Positions 45,865 through 57,259 of a stretch of DNA of 64,000 bases are shown here, in pieces (the stretch's first letter is position 1; every line of letters starts with the position of its first letter). The notes below the pieces were generated by a model. That model had not been told where the DNA came from and searched no databases. It saw nothing but the letters and a program-made list of their open reading frames with translations. Location: positions 12,896,001-12,960,000 of the forward strand of contig CM075937.1 in NCBI GenBank assembly GCA_038030265.1, given 5' to 3'. Source of the DNA: Corythucha ciliata. Taxonomy: Eukaryota > Arthropoda > Insecta > Hemiptera > Tingidae. A program made the translations under genes and the position numbers.

Positions 45865-48650
45865 CTCGTTTTACGTCATAAAAAGGTATTTTTCATCAAA
45901 ATTACAATTATTTAGTAATCAACAGTTTGACGAATCCAAACGAACTAAAGTTTAATTTGTTTAACTTCTAGTTTGGGCTAATGAGATAGCAAGGTGTTAC
46001 CCTTTTGATGTTTTTTATAGGTACTACCGACCGTACTGTTTTGTTCTGGAAAATACTTGTATTTTTTCCTTCAAATTTATATACTTTATTTTTACTGAAA
46101 AACGTTGGAAACTCTAGACGTTACCCATCCTCGTTACCCTTGTAAAATTACGTGAGAATGCAAGTGATAGGACGGGGGGGGGGTCAAGGCTATTGCAAGG
46201 AAATTATTTCCTCAGATTTTGTTCCACACCAGTTATGTGACGAAGAGGGGTCAAGAGAAGATCAATTTAAAGAAGTTTCTTGGCATGAAAAACAGTTTTA
46301 GTATTCCGATCGACACGTTTCCAAACTGCTCTTAACCCTTCCCCATCTCTGTATACAGTCTTAAAAGGAGTATCGCCTCTTGCGATCGAAATTTTAATGA
46401 CATATTTTGCTTGCACTGAAAGGAGGAAAGGGGTGCATTCATTCGAATGAAACTATGAACCATCGAAGTACGAGCTCTGAATCAAGACGATGATTGTTTA
46501 GGGTGGTGTCGGGGAAGAGGGGGTCTATTAATCAAATCTAAACCAGACAAAATACTTTTAAGCACCCCGCATCTTGCAGTAAAATGACAGTAAACAAAAA
46601 CAAATGCGTGAGAAGACTTTGGTTCGGCGTCGAGTGCCATAAATATTCAACATTTCTCATAAACACCCTGGCGCAAAAATAAAGAAAAATTAAAACAAAC
46701 TCCCGGGGGGGATTGCATTCACACACACACACACACACACATAAAAAGTGGACTCCTTTATTCTTCTTCTTTTGCCTTTTTAACTCTTGTTTTTCTAAGT
46801 TTTAATTAATAACCGGTTTTTTTGTGTGTGCCCCAAGATCACATCGCCGAGCCCCCCAAAAGACCACCCAAATCATGTTGCTTCAGTTTTTTTTTTTTTT
46901 TTTTTTTTTGCCCCTGTTTACACGATAAAGAGGCAAGAAAGAGGATTTATGGGATTTTAAGAAGAGAGCGTATTTACAATTTCATTCTCGGCCCTTTATT
47001 CCCATTAAAAATTGAACTAATCAACCTTCCATCGAGGAACCAAAATGTCACTCAGTTTTCAATTAATCAAATACAATGTGCTTTCTGGTTTTGGAATCGA
47101 TTAGAAAATTAACGATTCATTATAACTTGGACCGGTAGGTTTTGATTTGTGGTGCCCCAGGGGTTCACGGAATGATAATAATGAAATTAATAAAAAAAAT
47201 TAAAAAATGTTCTCTCGCTTTGATCTCAAGCGATTCGTATTATTGGACAATTAATTTGCCCTATAATAAATGTCCTTAGCGTCACTTTTTTGACAAGCTG
47301 TCATTTGAAACCATTCGAAACGCCTTCATTATGCAGAGGAAAAGAAAAGTAGAAAACAGGGCTAGCTGTTTGTGGTGAAACTGACCCAACGCTCTCAAAG
47401 TATGCGCTAAATATAATGACGACGATGCGACACAATTTTGACAAATCAGAGTGCAAGAGTGTGACAGTGCGCTGGACTTTTAATGGGACTTCTCAAGTCC
47501 TTCGGCTCAGAATAAATATTAATCTAGTCCCTGAAATTGACCCTTCTCCGCCAGAGACGATCTGTTGTTATCATAAGCTCACAGGCCTGTATACTACTCA
47601 GAGAAGCAATTTTGTTGGTTTTGCTGCTCTGTTGACGACCAATTCGGGATTCAACTGTAATTTTCTTGAAGTTAACCAGTTTGAGCCAGACCTTGCTCAT
47701 TGCAGTCCTTTGAACCGCATGCTCAACCGTAAAATACAATCAGTCATATCCCGAAATGCAACAAAGTCGCCGCCAACGCCCCCCCCCCCTAAAGTGTCTA
47801 AAATGAGTGTTTCACGTGGTAGTTACTTAATTATAGTTTCAGAAGGTTACTCAACTCCAAAATCGTTCAGCGCGGTTCGCGTGCATTATTGAGGGGTTTT
47901 TTGGACTTCCGAGCTGTCGATTGCTGCAGCGCGGCCCACCGCAAGAAAAATTTGTGTGGCCACCCGAAAACGTGGGTGCGAATAGCCCAATACCCTTTCA
48001 ACGGCTCGTCTGATCGAATAGTCGTCTCGATTTTCAAATTCCCCAGACGCCCCTTAAATTTTAAACGAGCGATTCACTGTGGTATCGAGAGATCTTGTGG
48101 ACTCTCGAGTGAACGCAGTGAGGCCACGTGAGGCGCTTCCTCGGATGTTTTAGGCTTGCTTGATTGATTATACGTGGCCACCGGACGCAACCTTTGAAAA
48201 CGAGCCATTGCAGCCACAGCAGAAACCCCTCCTGGATTGAAAATCGGCTCGACGGGTTTGAACCGTTATCGTAGGCGAGATTTCCCCAAAGTAAAGGCTG
48301 CACGTGAGTTGCAACAACGGGCTGAAAACCCGCACGTTTCGCCCGTCAGAAGAACCTGTGGGCTAAATCCGCAGTTTTGGGGACGTAGATGGAGTCGCCG
48401 TCAGTGAGGTATGGTTGCTGTGGCGAGATAGAATTACCTAATTCTAATGATAGCGTCCTTGGAACCGACTTGCAGGATACTCTCCCGTCAACATAGAGCT
48501 CTTATTGGCCTGCCGTCGCACATGTGCGCTAGGAAGAAACTCGCCCGTCAGAAGAACCGGCGGACCTGGCTTACAGTGCTGTGGGCTGTCAAAATACCGC
48601 TTCCTATTCAAAACCAAGGCGGGCACATTGAACAAAAAAAAAAATCGTGG
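45865..48650. other. intron segment, no gene
   Basis: Holds a (CA)n microsatellite (46720-46741), a T-run (46887-46909) and, at 48340 and 48540, two copies of GCCCGTCAGAAGAACC. ORF 47416-47892 has no domain or splice support. Confidence 0.4.
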
Positions 48651-48654
48651 AGAC

Positions 48655-49080
48655 TTGCTCATTAAAACCAATTTTACCGGGCTATGACTCACGCTAATAA
48701 GCAATTTCGTGGCGTTCGCTTCCTTAAAAACCGCATATTTGCACTTTTGGCCCACTCGGAAAGCAATTTCGCTGGGTTGGCTCATTCCTAAAAGCAATTT
48801 CAGCTGCTTTCACTGCTACAAAAACGTAATTTCATGATGTTAAACAGTTGAAATAGCAATTTCGCGGTGTTGTCTCATTTTATTTCCATGTTTCAAGTGT
48901 AGTACCACGGGTCTGACTCATTCAAAAATGTAATTTTGCCGAGTACGACAAAAAAAAATTGCGCTGCAAACCATTTTAGAAGGAAGTTTCGTAGAGTTGG
49001 CTAGTTACAATCAAAATTTCTGGTGGGGAGGGGCAACAGGCTCACCCAAAAAAGGAAATTTCGCCCTTATTACCCATTCA
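48655..49080 (-). repeat. F2 block, inverted
   Basis: About 12 units (AAGCAATTTCGCTGGGTTGG, AACCAATTTTACCGGGC). Confidence 0.72.
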
Positions 49081-49283
49081 AATTGTCATTTGGATGGCGT
49101 CTTTGAGGTTAGTGTTCCTCGTGTGGTTAGCGTTCTATGATTTTGTCGTTTTATGTTTGGAGCTTCTTGCGGCTTGGGCTTATTTTTGTCTTTGATTGAG
49201 CGAAAGTTTTATGCGGTGAGAACTTCTAGTTGTTTGAGCCTATTTGTGATTAGAGCTATTGGCAGTTTTGAGGTAACATCTTT

Positions 49284-49580
49284 GGCTTCAGTGCTGGGGC
49301 GTAGCCATTGATCTAGTGCAGGGCCGGCCAACCTTTTTTGGTCAAAGGCCAACCTGATCGTAAGAACTCGTGCGGGCCACTCATCCTCGCCCCACCACCA
49401 CCCCAATTGAGCACATCACTTTGATCTTAGCAGAAGGGAATGACGCTCGGAATAAAACGCATTTGAGGGCATGTTCAACAACTTCAACAACATTAGTTAT
49501 CCACAGTGTAATTGCGTTTTCCATTTGCACAAAAATGTGCCCTGTGGCAGCTCATTATTGCAGTGCTGGCCTTAGACATA
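49284..49580. mobile_element. remnants of DNA transposon ends
   Basis: GCTGGGGCGTAGCCATTG is followed by GCAGGGCCGGCCAACCTTTT at 49320, typical hAT-style termini, and GCAGTGCTGGCC near 49560. Target duplications and a full partner end are not visible. Confidence 0.4.
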
Positions 49581-49639
49581 GAGCGCCCCCTCGGGAGAAT
49601 CTTTCACCAACGCCACCGAGTAGTTGCCTTTAAGAGTCG

Positions 49640-50620
49640 CGTTAGCGTTTTTTCCACGTTTCATCACTCCTCAATTTCATCGGTGAATTAGTGATTTGTC
49701 TCCATTTTAGCCACGAATTAGCTTTTTTCTTGCAATAAATTTTTGTTTTTTCTGATTTTTGTCGATAATGAGTGATTTTACCGTGCGAGTAATTAGCGCT
49801 ATATTTTTCAATTTTAGCCATGAAGTTGCCTGTGATTTCTGTAAATGAGCAAATGTTCTCAATTTAACCCCATAAATAACCATTTTTATTGATTTTAGCC
49901 GTGAATTAGCGCTTTACCTAATTATAGCCTTCTAGCGAGCCGTGAATCAGAGTTTTGTCTCCCAATTATTGCCTCCAATTAACGCTTTTTCTGAATTTCA
50001 TCAGCAAATTATCGCATTTGCCTTATTTTAGCCGTGTATTATCGATTTTGCTCACTTTCAGCCACGAAGTGACCTTAAAAACCTGCGAATTAGCGTGTTT
50101 TCTCCACTATCCCTATTTTTTGGAATTAGCGTTTTTTTCACTTTTAGCCATGAATGAGAGCTTTTTTCAGATTGAGCCACGAACCTGCGTCCTGATTGAG
50201 CCGAGAATTTATGTTTTCGTATTTTTAGGCACGAATTAGCGCTTTTCAAAACCATTGTATTGATGAATTTTCGATTTTTCATTATTCTATCTGTGAATTA
50301 GCGTGTTTCGTAATTTTAAACGTTAATTACTGTTTTTTTTTTACCCTTTATCCGCGATTTCAGAGCCTTTTCTCAATTTTAGCTTTGAAGTAACGAGCCG
50401 TGAAGTAAGTCGCGAATTATAGCTACTACGTATTTTTATTTTTTTATCCGTGATTTGCCTATTTTTCTCTCTTCTGTCCGTGAATCAGAGATTTTTCTCT
50501 GTATAATTTCAGCGTGAATTTGCCATTTATCTCAATTACAGCCCCAAATTAGCGTTACTTTCCATTTTGGTCTGGATGAAGTGGGCATACACGAAGATTA
50601 GCGCTTTCCAAACTTTTATC
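49640..50620 (-). repeat. F1 block, inverted
   Basis: About 30 units reading on the plus strand GTGAATTAGCGCTTTACC and similar. Confidence 0.83.
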
Positions 50621-50679
50621 AGCTCTTTTAAAACCACAATTTTGTGGTATTTTCCCCTTTCAGTCCCAACTTGAGCGTT

Positions 50680-50960
50680 TTTGTATCATTCAAAATTCGC
50701 GGGCTGGACTCATCCAAATACAAAGCCAATTTGTGGAATGTTTCACATCTAGAAATCGAGCGATTGCCAACAGAATTGGTTTTAATGAGCCAACTCCGCA
50801 AACTTTTTTTTTTGGACCAAACCCGCGAAATGGCTGTTTGAAATTAATAAATTACGCTGGGGGGGGGGGGATGAGTGAGCTTTTTTTAGGAAGCCTACCC
50901 CGAGAAATTGATTTCTGACGTGCCAGGTCCGCAAAATTGTGCTTCACCAAGTGAGAACCA
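50680..50960 (+). repeat. F2 units, mostly direct
   Basis: About seven units (ACAGAATTGGTTTTAATGAG, CCGAGAAATTGATTTCTGAC), with one in the opposite orientation at the left end and a poly-G run at 50860-50870. Confidence 0.65.
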
Positions 50961-51637
50961 AGCCAGCGAATTGTTTTCTTCAAGGCCCCACAGAGCACAG
51001 AGCCAAAACAGTACGCAAACGTAGCAGCAAAACCGTGCAAAACGTCGATAACAAGTACAATACTCTTAAAAAGAAGAACGGTTTGCAGCCCTATAGTAAC
51101 GCCGATTTGTTACCTCCGCCCACTTTATTCATTTAAGATGTTCACTAGGTGAGGAGGGTGGGCCTTGACATCGGTGTTTTGTTTTCAATTACAACGCGGA
51201 CAAGAGTGGCAACATTCAAAGCGGTTATTTTCACTCTGCACTTCATCCAATCGCCATTGTCACTTGAATTATTTCAAAAACTGATAGATATTCACAGATA
51301 AGGTCGCCGTTTTTTCTGTTTTTTTATTGTTTGTTTTTTTTGTTTTTTTAGGCTCCTCCGAGCCTCTCAATAAAATTTATTATTACCCTAATCGTTTTTA
51401 ACGGGCTCTAAATCACTCTGTCGCTTTGTTCGAACTTATCCATTCAATCTTTCTCCCGCGTGGTATTAGGATGGTGGAATGGAAAGGGGGTGATGAGGCA
51501 GTTCGTTAAAAAAATTCCAGAAAAACCGGCTTCAAGTACGCAACACAATATTGTGAGAAATTCAGTCGATAGTAATCAAGTTTTTGGGGTTAAATTGGAC
51601 GGAGCTTTGGTGTATCTTCGGATATTATAGATCCATA

Positions 51638-52254
51638 TACAGGGTGTTAACATTAAGGTCGCACCACCGGCCAGGGTTCGATTCTGCAACTCATTTGCGG
51701 CAAAAGTTGTCCTCTGCAAAAAAAAATTTTCACCCCGCACGAAGTCCGACTTTTTTCACTTTTAAGATTTTTTTCGTGTTATAGACATTGCGTTACTAAA
51801 ACAGACGCGGTTTTCTCACCTATTCGATTTTTTAAAAGAAAGCTGAGGTTCTACACCAACTTTTAAGATTGCAGTGTACGATTAACCGAAAGATTCAGTC
51901 ATAGTTGAAAACGTTTGAAAATTCTGCAAATTTTCGTAATTTCTCACATTTTACTACTCGGGCTTATTTTTCGTCTCCTGAATCCTACATTTGAAATATT
52001 ATTTTGCATTGGGAAGATGGTAAATTTAACGATCTTTCCAACGGTGTATTCAGATTTGATTTTCGGCCAGAAATAAGCGAGTTACAGTCGTTTTAGTAAC
52101 GTGATGTCTATAACATGAAAAAAATCTTAAAAGTGAAAAAAGTCGGACTTCGTGCGGGGCGAAATTTTTTTTTTGCAGAGGACAACTTTTGCCGCAAATG
52201 AGTTGCAGAATCGAACCCTGGCCGGTGGTGCGACCTTAACGTTAACACCCTGTA
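51638..52254. mobile_element. 613-bp TIR element with TA target duplication
   Basis: CAGGGTGTTAAC at 51640 and GTTAACACCCTG ending at 52252 are flanked by TA. The inverted arms are about 163 bp (51640-51802 and 52090-52252) and nearly identical; the few differences include ATT/GTT near the tips and TTG/CAC near the inner end. The inner 287 bp is unrelated and codes for nothing recognisable. This is a Tc1/mariner-type non-autonomous element, and the high arm identity implies young age or correction. Confidence 0.88.
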
Positions 52255-52259
52255 GAGTG

Positions 52260-53183
52260 TGTTCTACAGCTAGTCAAGTTTTTTTTTTGGGGGGGGGGGG
52301 CGAAAAATTACTATTGAAAAACTTGTTATCGTGGAAAAAGAAGTTCCTGTCTTCGAGCACAATTCTCCTCCCCCTTGTAACAAGGAAATTGAGGCAATTA
52401 TAGTGTGGAGGGGGGAGCGGAAGAAGAAAGCAAGATAGTCGTAGCTTTAATTACGAGCAGAACACGTGCGTGGTGGAGCACTCGGATGGATAAGCGTGAG
52501 ACAATGCTGAAAAGCCAGACGAAATGTGAACGACACGAGCAGTCTTCTCGACCCCCTTCTCCATCACTTTGATCAACCTTCTATTATCTTATTACATCTC
52601 CAGTCGACAGGCATTCCTAGAGAATCGTTTTCTTGTGGTAATAAGGCGCGAAACAATTAAGGTTTGGGTAAATAAGATCACTTAGAATTCCTTTTAAGGG
52701 CTGCAATAGTAGTAAATAGATTTTATTACCCAACGTCTACCGTCTAAGCCTTTAATAGACATGATTTTAAGAGAGCTGGACTTGGAAACCAGGGGATTCC
52801 TGTAGTTTAAGTTATTATTTTGATTGGTTTCCAACAAAATAAATAAACAATTGCAATCGAATCCACTTGTTTGTTGCCTTATATACTTCTATTTATTTCA
52901 AATTGAGAGCGAGTTTCGTGTCCTGTGCAGAATGAATAAAACCACACGCCTTCAAACCCTTCCGCTCAACCAGGGGAGCATTTTTACCATCCAGAGATCC
53001 CAAACGGGATATATCGAGTCGTGATGGGGGAGAGGGAGAGTAGTAAGAAACGTTCTTAGGCAAATTAAGTCAAATATTTATTAGGCGAACTCGATAAAAA
53101 GCAGTTTTGTCCTTGTAGAAATTCAAAGCGTCAACTGGTGTGTGTGAGGAAAGGAGAGGATTTAAAAAAAAAAAAAAATACTC
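52260..53183. other. intron 3, distal unique sequence
   Basis: No repeat family or gene seen, apart from a T/G homopolymer tract at 52280-52301. Confidence 0.45.
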
Positions 53184-53185
53184 AC

Positions 53186-53268
53186 GCCAAGTGGCATGCA
53201 GCAGCATCCCACGCTTGACAAAGTAAAATTCTCCTCCCGTTCGATGAAATCGTTTAATTCCAAAAATA
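53186..53268 (-). CDS. exon 3 (candidate)
   Basis: The donor CTTGGC|GTGAGT is excellent; the acceptor GAGGTACAG has a poor pyrimidine tract. The 83-nt exon encodes FLELNDFIEREENFTLSSVG, then CCCMPLG, with GGC as its last full codon, so it joins exon 4 in phase 0. The peptide has balanced acidic and hydrophobic residues, unlike random AT-rich translation. The cysteine triplet is notable. The 5' boundary is uncertain because the frame stays open for eight more codons upstream. Confidence 0.6.
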
Positions 53269-53269
53269 C

Positions 53270-54235
53270 TGTACCTCCCGAGCTTTTGGTATTTTATAAA
53301 TTACTTATGCGAACTCTTCAGTACTAATGATCAGTGGAAAGTAGTGTAATTAAATAATTAAATGAAGCATAAAGCCCTTTAATTACTTCATTTTACAGAA
53401 ACGTCAATTTCTTTCAGTAAAGCAATGACATCCCATAGTGCCTTTATGTTTAATTCAATCTGTGTGCAGTTCATCTGAATCTAGATCGAACCTTAACCGG
53501 CCTGAAGACGTTCTTTTCTTTCGATAACCAATTCCGGCGATTTTTTCAATTCCCCCTCCCTCCCTGTCACCTAGTCCCCTTTTTTTTGTGCTAAGAAGGA
53601 GGCGAACCGTCATTCATTGAGACTTAATGAATGACAAACACGGCTGAAAAAGAGCGCGGCTTCGTTGTACAATTAGCGATCATCTGTATTCGAAGTGGGG
53701 AACCGCCACCGAAGTAGGAAAAACTTGCAAAGAGGTTTTTTTGAATTTATTTATTAAAAGAGATCGGTTAGTCGGATAGGCAGGCGCTACGTAGAATGAT
53801 GAGAGGACAACCGGGCGACTCTGCTAATCCTTCTATTTTACCTTGTCTGGTCAATGGCTATAGTCGTAGAATTTCCACACGCGAACCCCATCCACGAGTC
53901 GTCCTATCGAGAAAAAGAGAAAAAACACGCTCGGAGCAAGGAACTTGTCTGTTTTCTGCTCACTTCTCCCCCCCCCCACCTGTTTACGTATTCCCTTAGA
54001 AAAACCTTCCGAAGCGCTAAAAAGTCCAACGATCGAATGTGTGTCGCTAACAGACGGGAGTAAATTTAATGGAAATGCAACGTGATGTCCATCGAAAACG
54101 CTATGTATACGTGATGTCACGCAACTGATAAACTTAACAATCGACGATTATTGTTTGACCTCGTGTCACTTGAGTGAACAGCGAGCGGGAAATAGTTGAA
54201 CGTAAAATTGCCTGCTTATGATTCGTTTCGTTATT
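53270..54235. other. intron 2, unique part
   Basis: Unassigned sequence; overlapping ORFs near 53796-54120 on both strands are not supported. Confidence 0.4.
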
Positions 54236-54239
54236 AAAG

Positions 54240-54612
54240 GATTTTTGGTCTAAACTGGCTATTGGAACCTTGAAAATATCTTTATAATGACAATTTCCGC
54301 CCACAAAAGGGCCAAACTGACTACTCCTGCCCTAAAAATGGTTGCACTGGCGATTCACGCTTTTAAAATGCCTCAACTGACGATTTCTGCGCTGAAAATG
54401 ACAAAATCGGCCATTCCACGCTGCATAAATAGTCAAATTGACCATTCGCAACTCGAAAATGTCTTAACCGACACGATTCGAGCCCGAACAAAATAGCCAA
54501 ATTTCGGACTATTCGCGCCCTAAAAATGGCAAACTGGCAATTCACGCTCTAAACTTTGTCGAACTGACCATTCGTGCCATAGTAAGTTGAAATGGACGAT
54601 TCGCTCCCCCCC
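54240..54612 (+). repeat. F3 repeat block
   Basis: About 12 F3 units (GCCCTAAAAATGGTTGCAC, AAACTGACCATTCGTGCC). Confidence 0.8.
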
Positions 54613-54639
54613 CCCCATCCACAACAATGGCTTCTGACG

Positions 54640-55150
54640 ATTTCGGTCCTAAGAATTTCGCGGATCCGCCTCCTTTCAAAAGTCAAAATTTCGCAGGGTT
54701 GCCCATTCAGAACCAATTTTGCACGGTTGTCCAATGCACATTGAGATCTAATTCCGCGGGCTCAATCAAAAGCGGGTGCGGTTTCTCAAAAAATGACTCT
54801 GTGAGTAGGCTTTAAAACTAATTTTGCGGGACTGACGCACCCCGAAAAAACAACATGTCGTGAAATTGGCTCACTGTAAACAGTAATTTTTAGGGTTTCG
54901 CTATCCAAAATAAACAAAATGTCGCCCTGTCAACCTGTACAAAAAGCATTTCCGCGGGGTTGGCTCAGTCAAATAAACAATGTAACTGGATCGACTAATT
55001 GAAAAAACGAGATTCCGTGGAGTTTTAGCTCTTTCAAACCCCAAATTTCGTGGTTATGGCACTTTCAGAAACCAATTTCGCGGGATTTGATCATTCAACG
55101 GCGAAATTAAGAGGATGTGGCTCATTTTAGACCCATTTTGCTTGTGTCTT
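54640..55150 (-). repeat. F2 block, inverted
   Basis: About 15 units (AACCAATTTCGCGGGATTTG and similar), starting only 30 bp after the F3 block. Confidence 0.77.
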
Positions 55151-55151
55151 C

Positions 55152-55878
55152 ATCAGGATATGGCTTAAAGCTTGAAATTTTCCCCCTGAAACTTACTATT
55201 TTGAAGACTAATAAAATTATTAACTGCCCCAAAAATCACAGGGAACCATTGATTGCAATTATTTTGCCTTAAACTGGTGATTGCTCCCTCTAAAACACTA
55301 CAGGGCTCTATAAAGGTCATTGATACTAACCAAATTGCCTGATAGGGAAACAGAACGGCTAACTGAGTAGCGAAAAGCGAAATGCAACAACATCGGGGTT
55401 TCAAACAGCCTAACACGCAAAATTTGGTTTTTTAAAGAGTCGTTACCGCGAAATATACATCTCGCCAATTTGGTGACGTCAGAAGGGGTCGGTCATTCGC
55501 CCCCTACGAAGAAAAAAAAAAAAAGGTGTTGGGGGGCGCGTGTCGACTTTATAGAACCTGTGGGGGTTTGATTCAATGACTTGGCAAAACACTTATCGCG
55601 TTCGCGATGAATTTCCGCAATTTTTCGTCATCCCAAATGACGTGATTTATTGAATAGTCCGCAAAGACGCTCGACTAGGCGGATTATACGAAAGTTCACT
55701 TAGCCGATAATGATGGTAATCCCTTCGTGGGCGATCTTGCCAACTTTTTTTTTTCTTTTTCTTATTTAAGGCGAGTCCTGACCTTATTGTCTGATCGTTT
55801 TTTGTTTTTTTTTTTGCCACGAATGGCCCCGTTTTATTAATTTGAAGAACAAATAAACAAATATTTAGCGTAGGCTTA
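55152..55878. other. intron 2, proximal part
   Basis: A short pair of F2 units at 55400-55460, an A-run at 55512, T-runs near 55750 and 55800, otherwise nothing assigned. Confidence 0.45.
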
Positions 55879-55879
55879 C

Positions 55880-55912
55880 CGGCCGTGGTTTCATGCTGGA
55901 TAAAGACAGCCT
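55880..55912 (-). CDS. exon 2 (candidate micro-exon)
   Basis: The acceptor ATCTCCCCTAG has a pyrimidine tract and the donor CGGCCG|GTAAGC is strong. The 33 nt fit phase 1 in and phase 1 out: with the last G of exon 1 they read E-AVFIQHETTA, and the final G joins TA of exon 3 to give valine. The chain is continuous, but a 33-nt exon found by eye is weak. A second frame ending MKPRP in phase 0 is also open. Confidence 0.42.
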
Positions 55913-55914
55913 CT

Positions 55915-57143
55915 AGGGGAGATTAATATCGCCGAGTAAATGGTTGAGAGAGGGATGGGGATAACTACGTACTTTCTATACTTATTTATTCCGGAATGAT
56001 ATCGCGTGCGCAGCCCATTATGGCCAAGCCCTCTTTTATAAATAAATAAAAAAAAAGACAAGATAACTTGAAAGGCGGAGGCTGCTTCTTTGGATCTCTT
56101 GAAAAGTTGCGACGTTGTCTTCACGAATGTGAGGTTCAGTAGGGGGGAGGGAAGGGGTGATTTAGAAAACAAATCCTTCACGATGAGAGGTAAAAGGCCG
56201 TTGAAAATTAAAATGATTGCGAATACGCAACAAACCATTCAACGCATTTTAGATTTTTATTGTCTGCGTCTGAAGAAAGAAACTCGCCAAACTCGTTAAA
56301 AACGCTCTCCCGCGTGTGTTACCTGAAAAATTTACCTTCGCCTTAAGCATAAAAGTCGAGTAAATCAAAATAAAACACGCTCAAATGAAGTTGGCAATTG
56401 TTATTTTATGCATCTTTAATAGTGTCGTTCAAGGTATTGTCTGGGAGAGGGGGGGAAAAGTGTTGCCCTGCGTAGATAATTTCGACGGGAAACGTTTCAT
56501 TCGTTTGTGAGTCGTAAAAAGTGAAAATTATGGATCGTCCTATATTAAGTTGATTCCATGTCTTTTCCACCCTGATGAAGATATTTATTCGCGACGAGCG
56601 AAACGTCGGACGAGTTACGGTGCCCGGTGTTGTGGTGGTGTTGGAAAGGAGTGGCGGTGGGGGTGGGGGGGAAATTGCTTTCGGAACGGATGAATTAAGT
56701 GACTGGCGAGGGAATATTTACTGGCTGCAAAAGCTGGTGAATGAAGGGGTGTAGATGGGAGGGTGGGGGAACCTTTCTGTCAACGAAGCGAAATGAAATG
56801 AAGGAAGACAGGTAGAGAGGCGAGGCGATTCAGAGCCCCTCATCTTTGAGGTTGGAAAAGAGCGTGGAAAGGATGATGATGGTAAAGAAGGGGCATAAAA
56901 GAATAATAAAAAAAAAAAATCTCATTGAAGCCGCGTGGGCTTGTTTGGTGAATGGTTTGGCCAAATATGGTCATAGCAGCCTTCTCTTGGAGGAGGGGTA
57001 GGGAAGGGCTGGGTCTCTCCCATTTTCCCCTCCTCGGGCTGGTGGCGTGCCACTCTCTCATTCTCTTTCACTCCGCAGGTAAACTCTTCTGCCCGGATCT
57101 AGAAAAATGATTATTCCTCCTCGTAATAATCTCGTCATTCCCA
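55915..57143. other. intron 1
   Basis: Non-repetitive sequence with a hammerhead-like string at 56572-56610 (CTGATGA, then GAGCGAAACGTCGG). No gene is seen. Confidence 0.4.
56572..56610 (+). other. hammerhead-like motif
   Basis: CTGATGA is followed 21 nt later by GAAAC and GTC. These are the conserved hammerhead strings, but stem II between them is not convincing. Confidence 0.2.
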
Positions 57144-57144
57144 C

Positions 57145-57259
57145 CTGAACATCGTCTCATTATTGTCTGTGTCTTAGCACCACCTGAGCCATGATTTATG
57201 CTTGGATCCTTTTGACCTGAAGGTGAAGGTTCTACAACAACGAACTGTTCTTCCGCCAT
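57145..57259 (-). CDS. exon 1 (candidate start exon)
   Basis: GAAATGGCGG at 57262-57253 gives a good Kozak context. The exon codes MAEEQFVVVEPSPSGQKDPS, then INHGSGGAKTQTIMRRCS, and ends at GTTCAG|GTGGGA in phase 1, matching exon 2. The acidic N-terminus with Ser/Pro/Gly looks like a disordered nuclear-protein start. The frame is open further upstream, so a more 5' start is possible. Both the start and the link to exons 4-8 need transcript evidence. Confidence 0.5.

Larger units (their letters stand above)
3498..57259 (-). other. multi-exon protein-coding gene (span), conserved-looking AT-hook-like protein
   Basis: Eight coding exons can be joined on the minus strand with every splice phase kept: 57259-57145, 55912-55880, 53268-53186, 8665-8613, 4830-4711, 4432-4164, 4101-3921 and 3567-3498. 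The result is about 307 residues. Exons 4-8 are strongly supported by GT/AG sites, phase and amino-acid composition. Exons 1-3 are weaker; another start may exist at 26241. The protein begins acidic, has a serine-rich link, a basic KRKARWKLK segment, an AT-hook-like RPRRGRKPKK patch, an EPLNLC motif reminiscent of CtBP-binding sequences, and a basic helical C-terminus (RRKSRKSLAREKLEQ). I infer a nuclear, chromatin- or transcription-related role. I do not recognise the family and give no symbol. The longest intron (exon 3 to 4) is about 44.5 kb and packed with repeats. Confidence 0.7.

Noticed and set aside
47416..47892. 158-codon plus-strand ORF
   Set aside because: No recognisable motif, no splice context, overlapped by another ORF; compatible with chance.
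48245..48275. Box-B-like GGTTCAAACCC on the minus strand as a tRNA
   Set aside because: No matching box A or cloverleaf could be folded.
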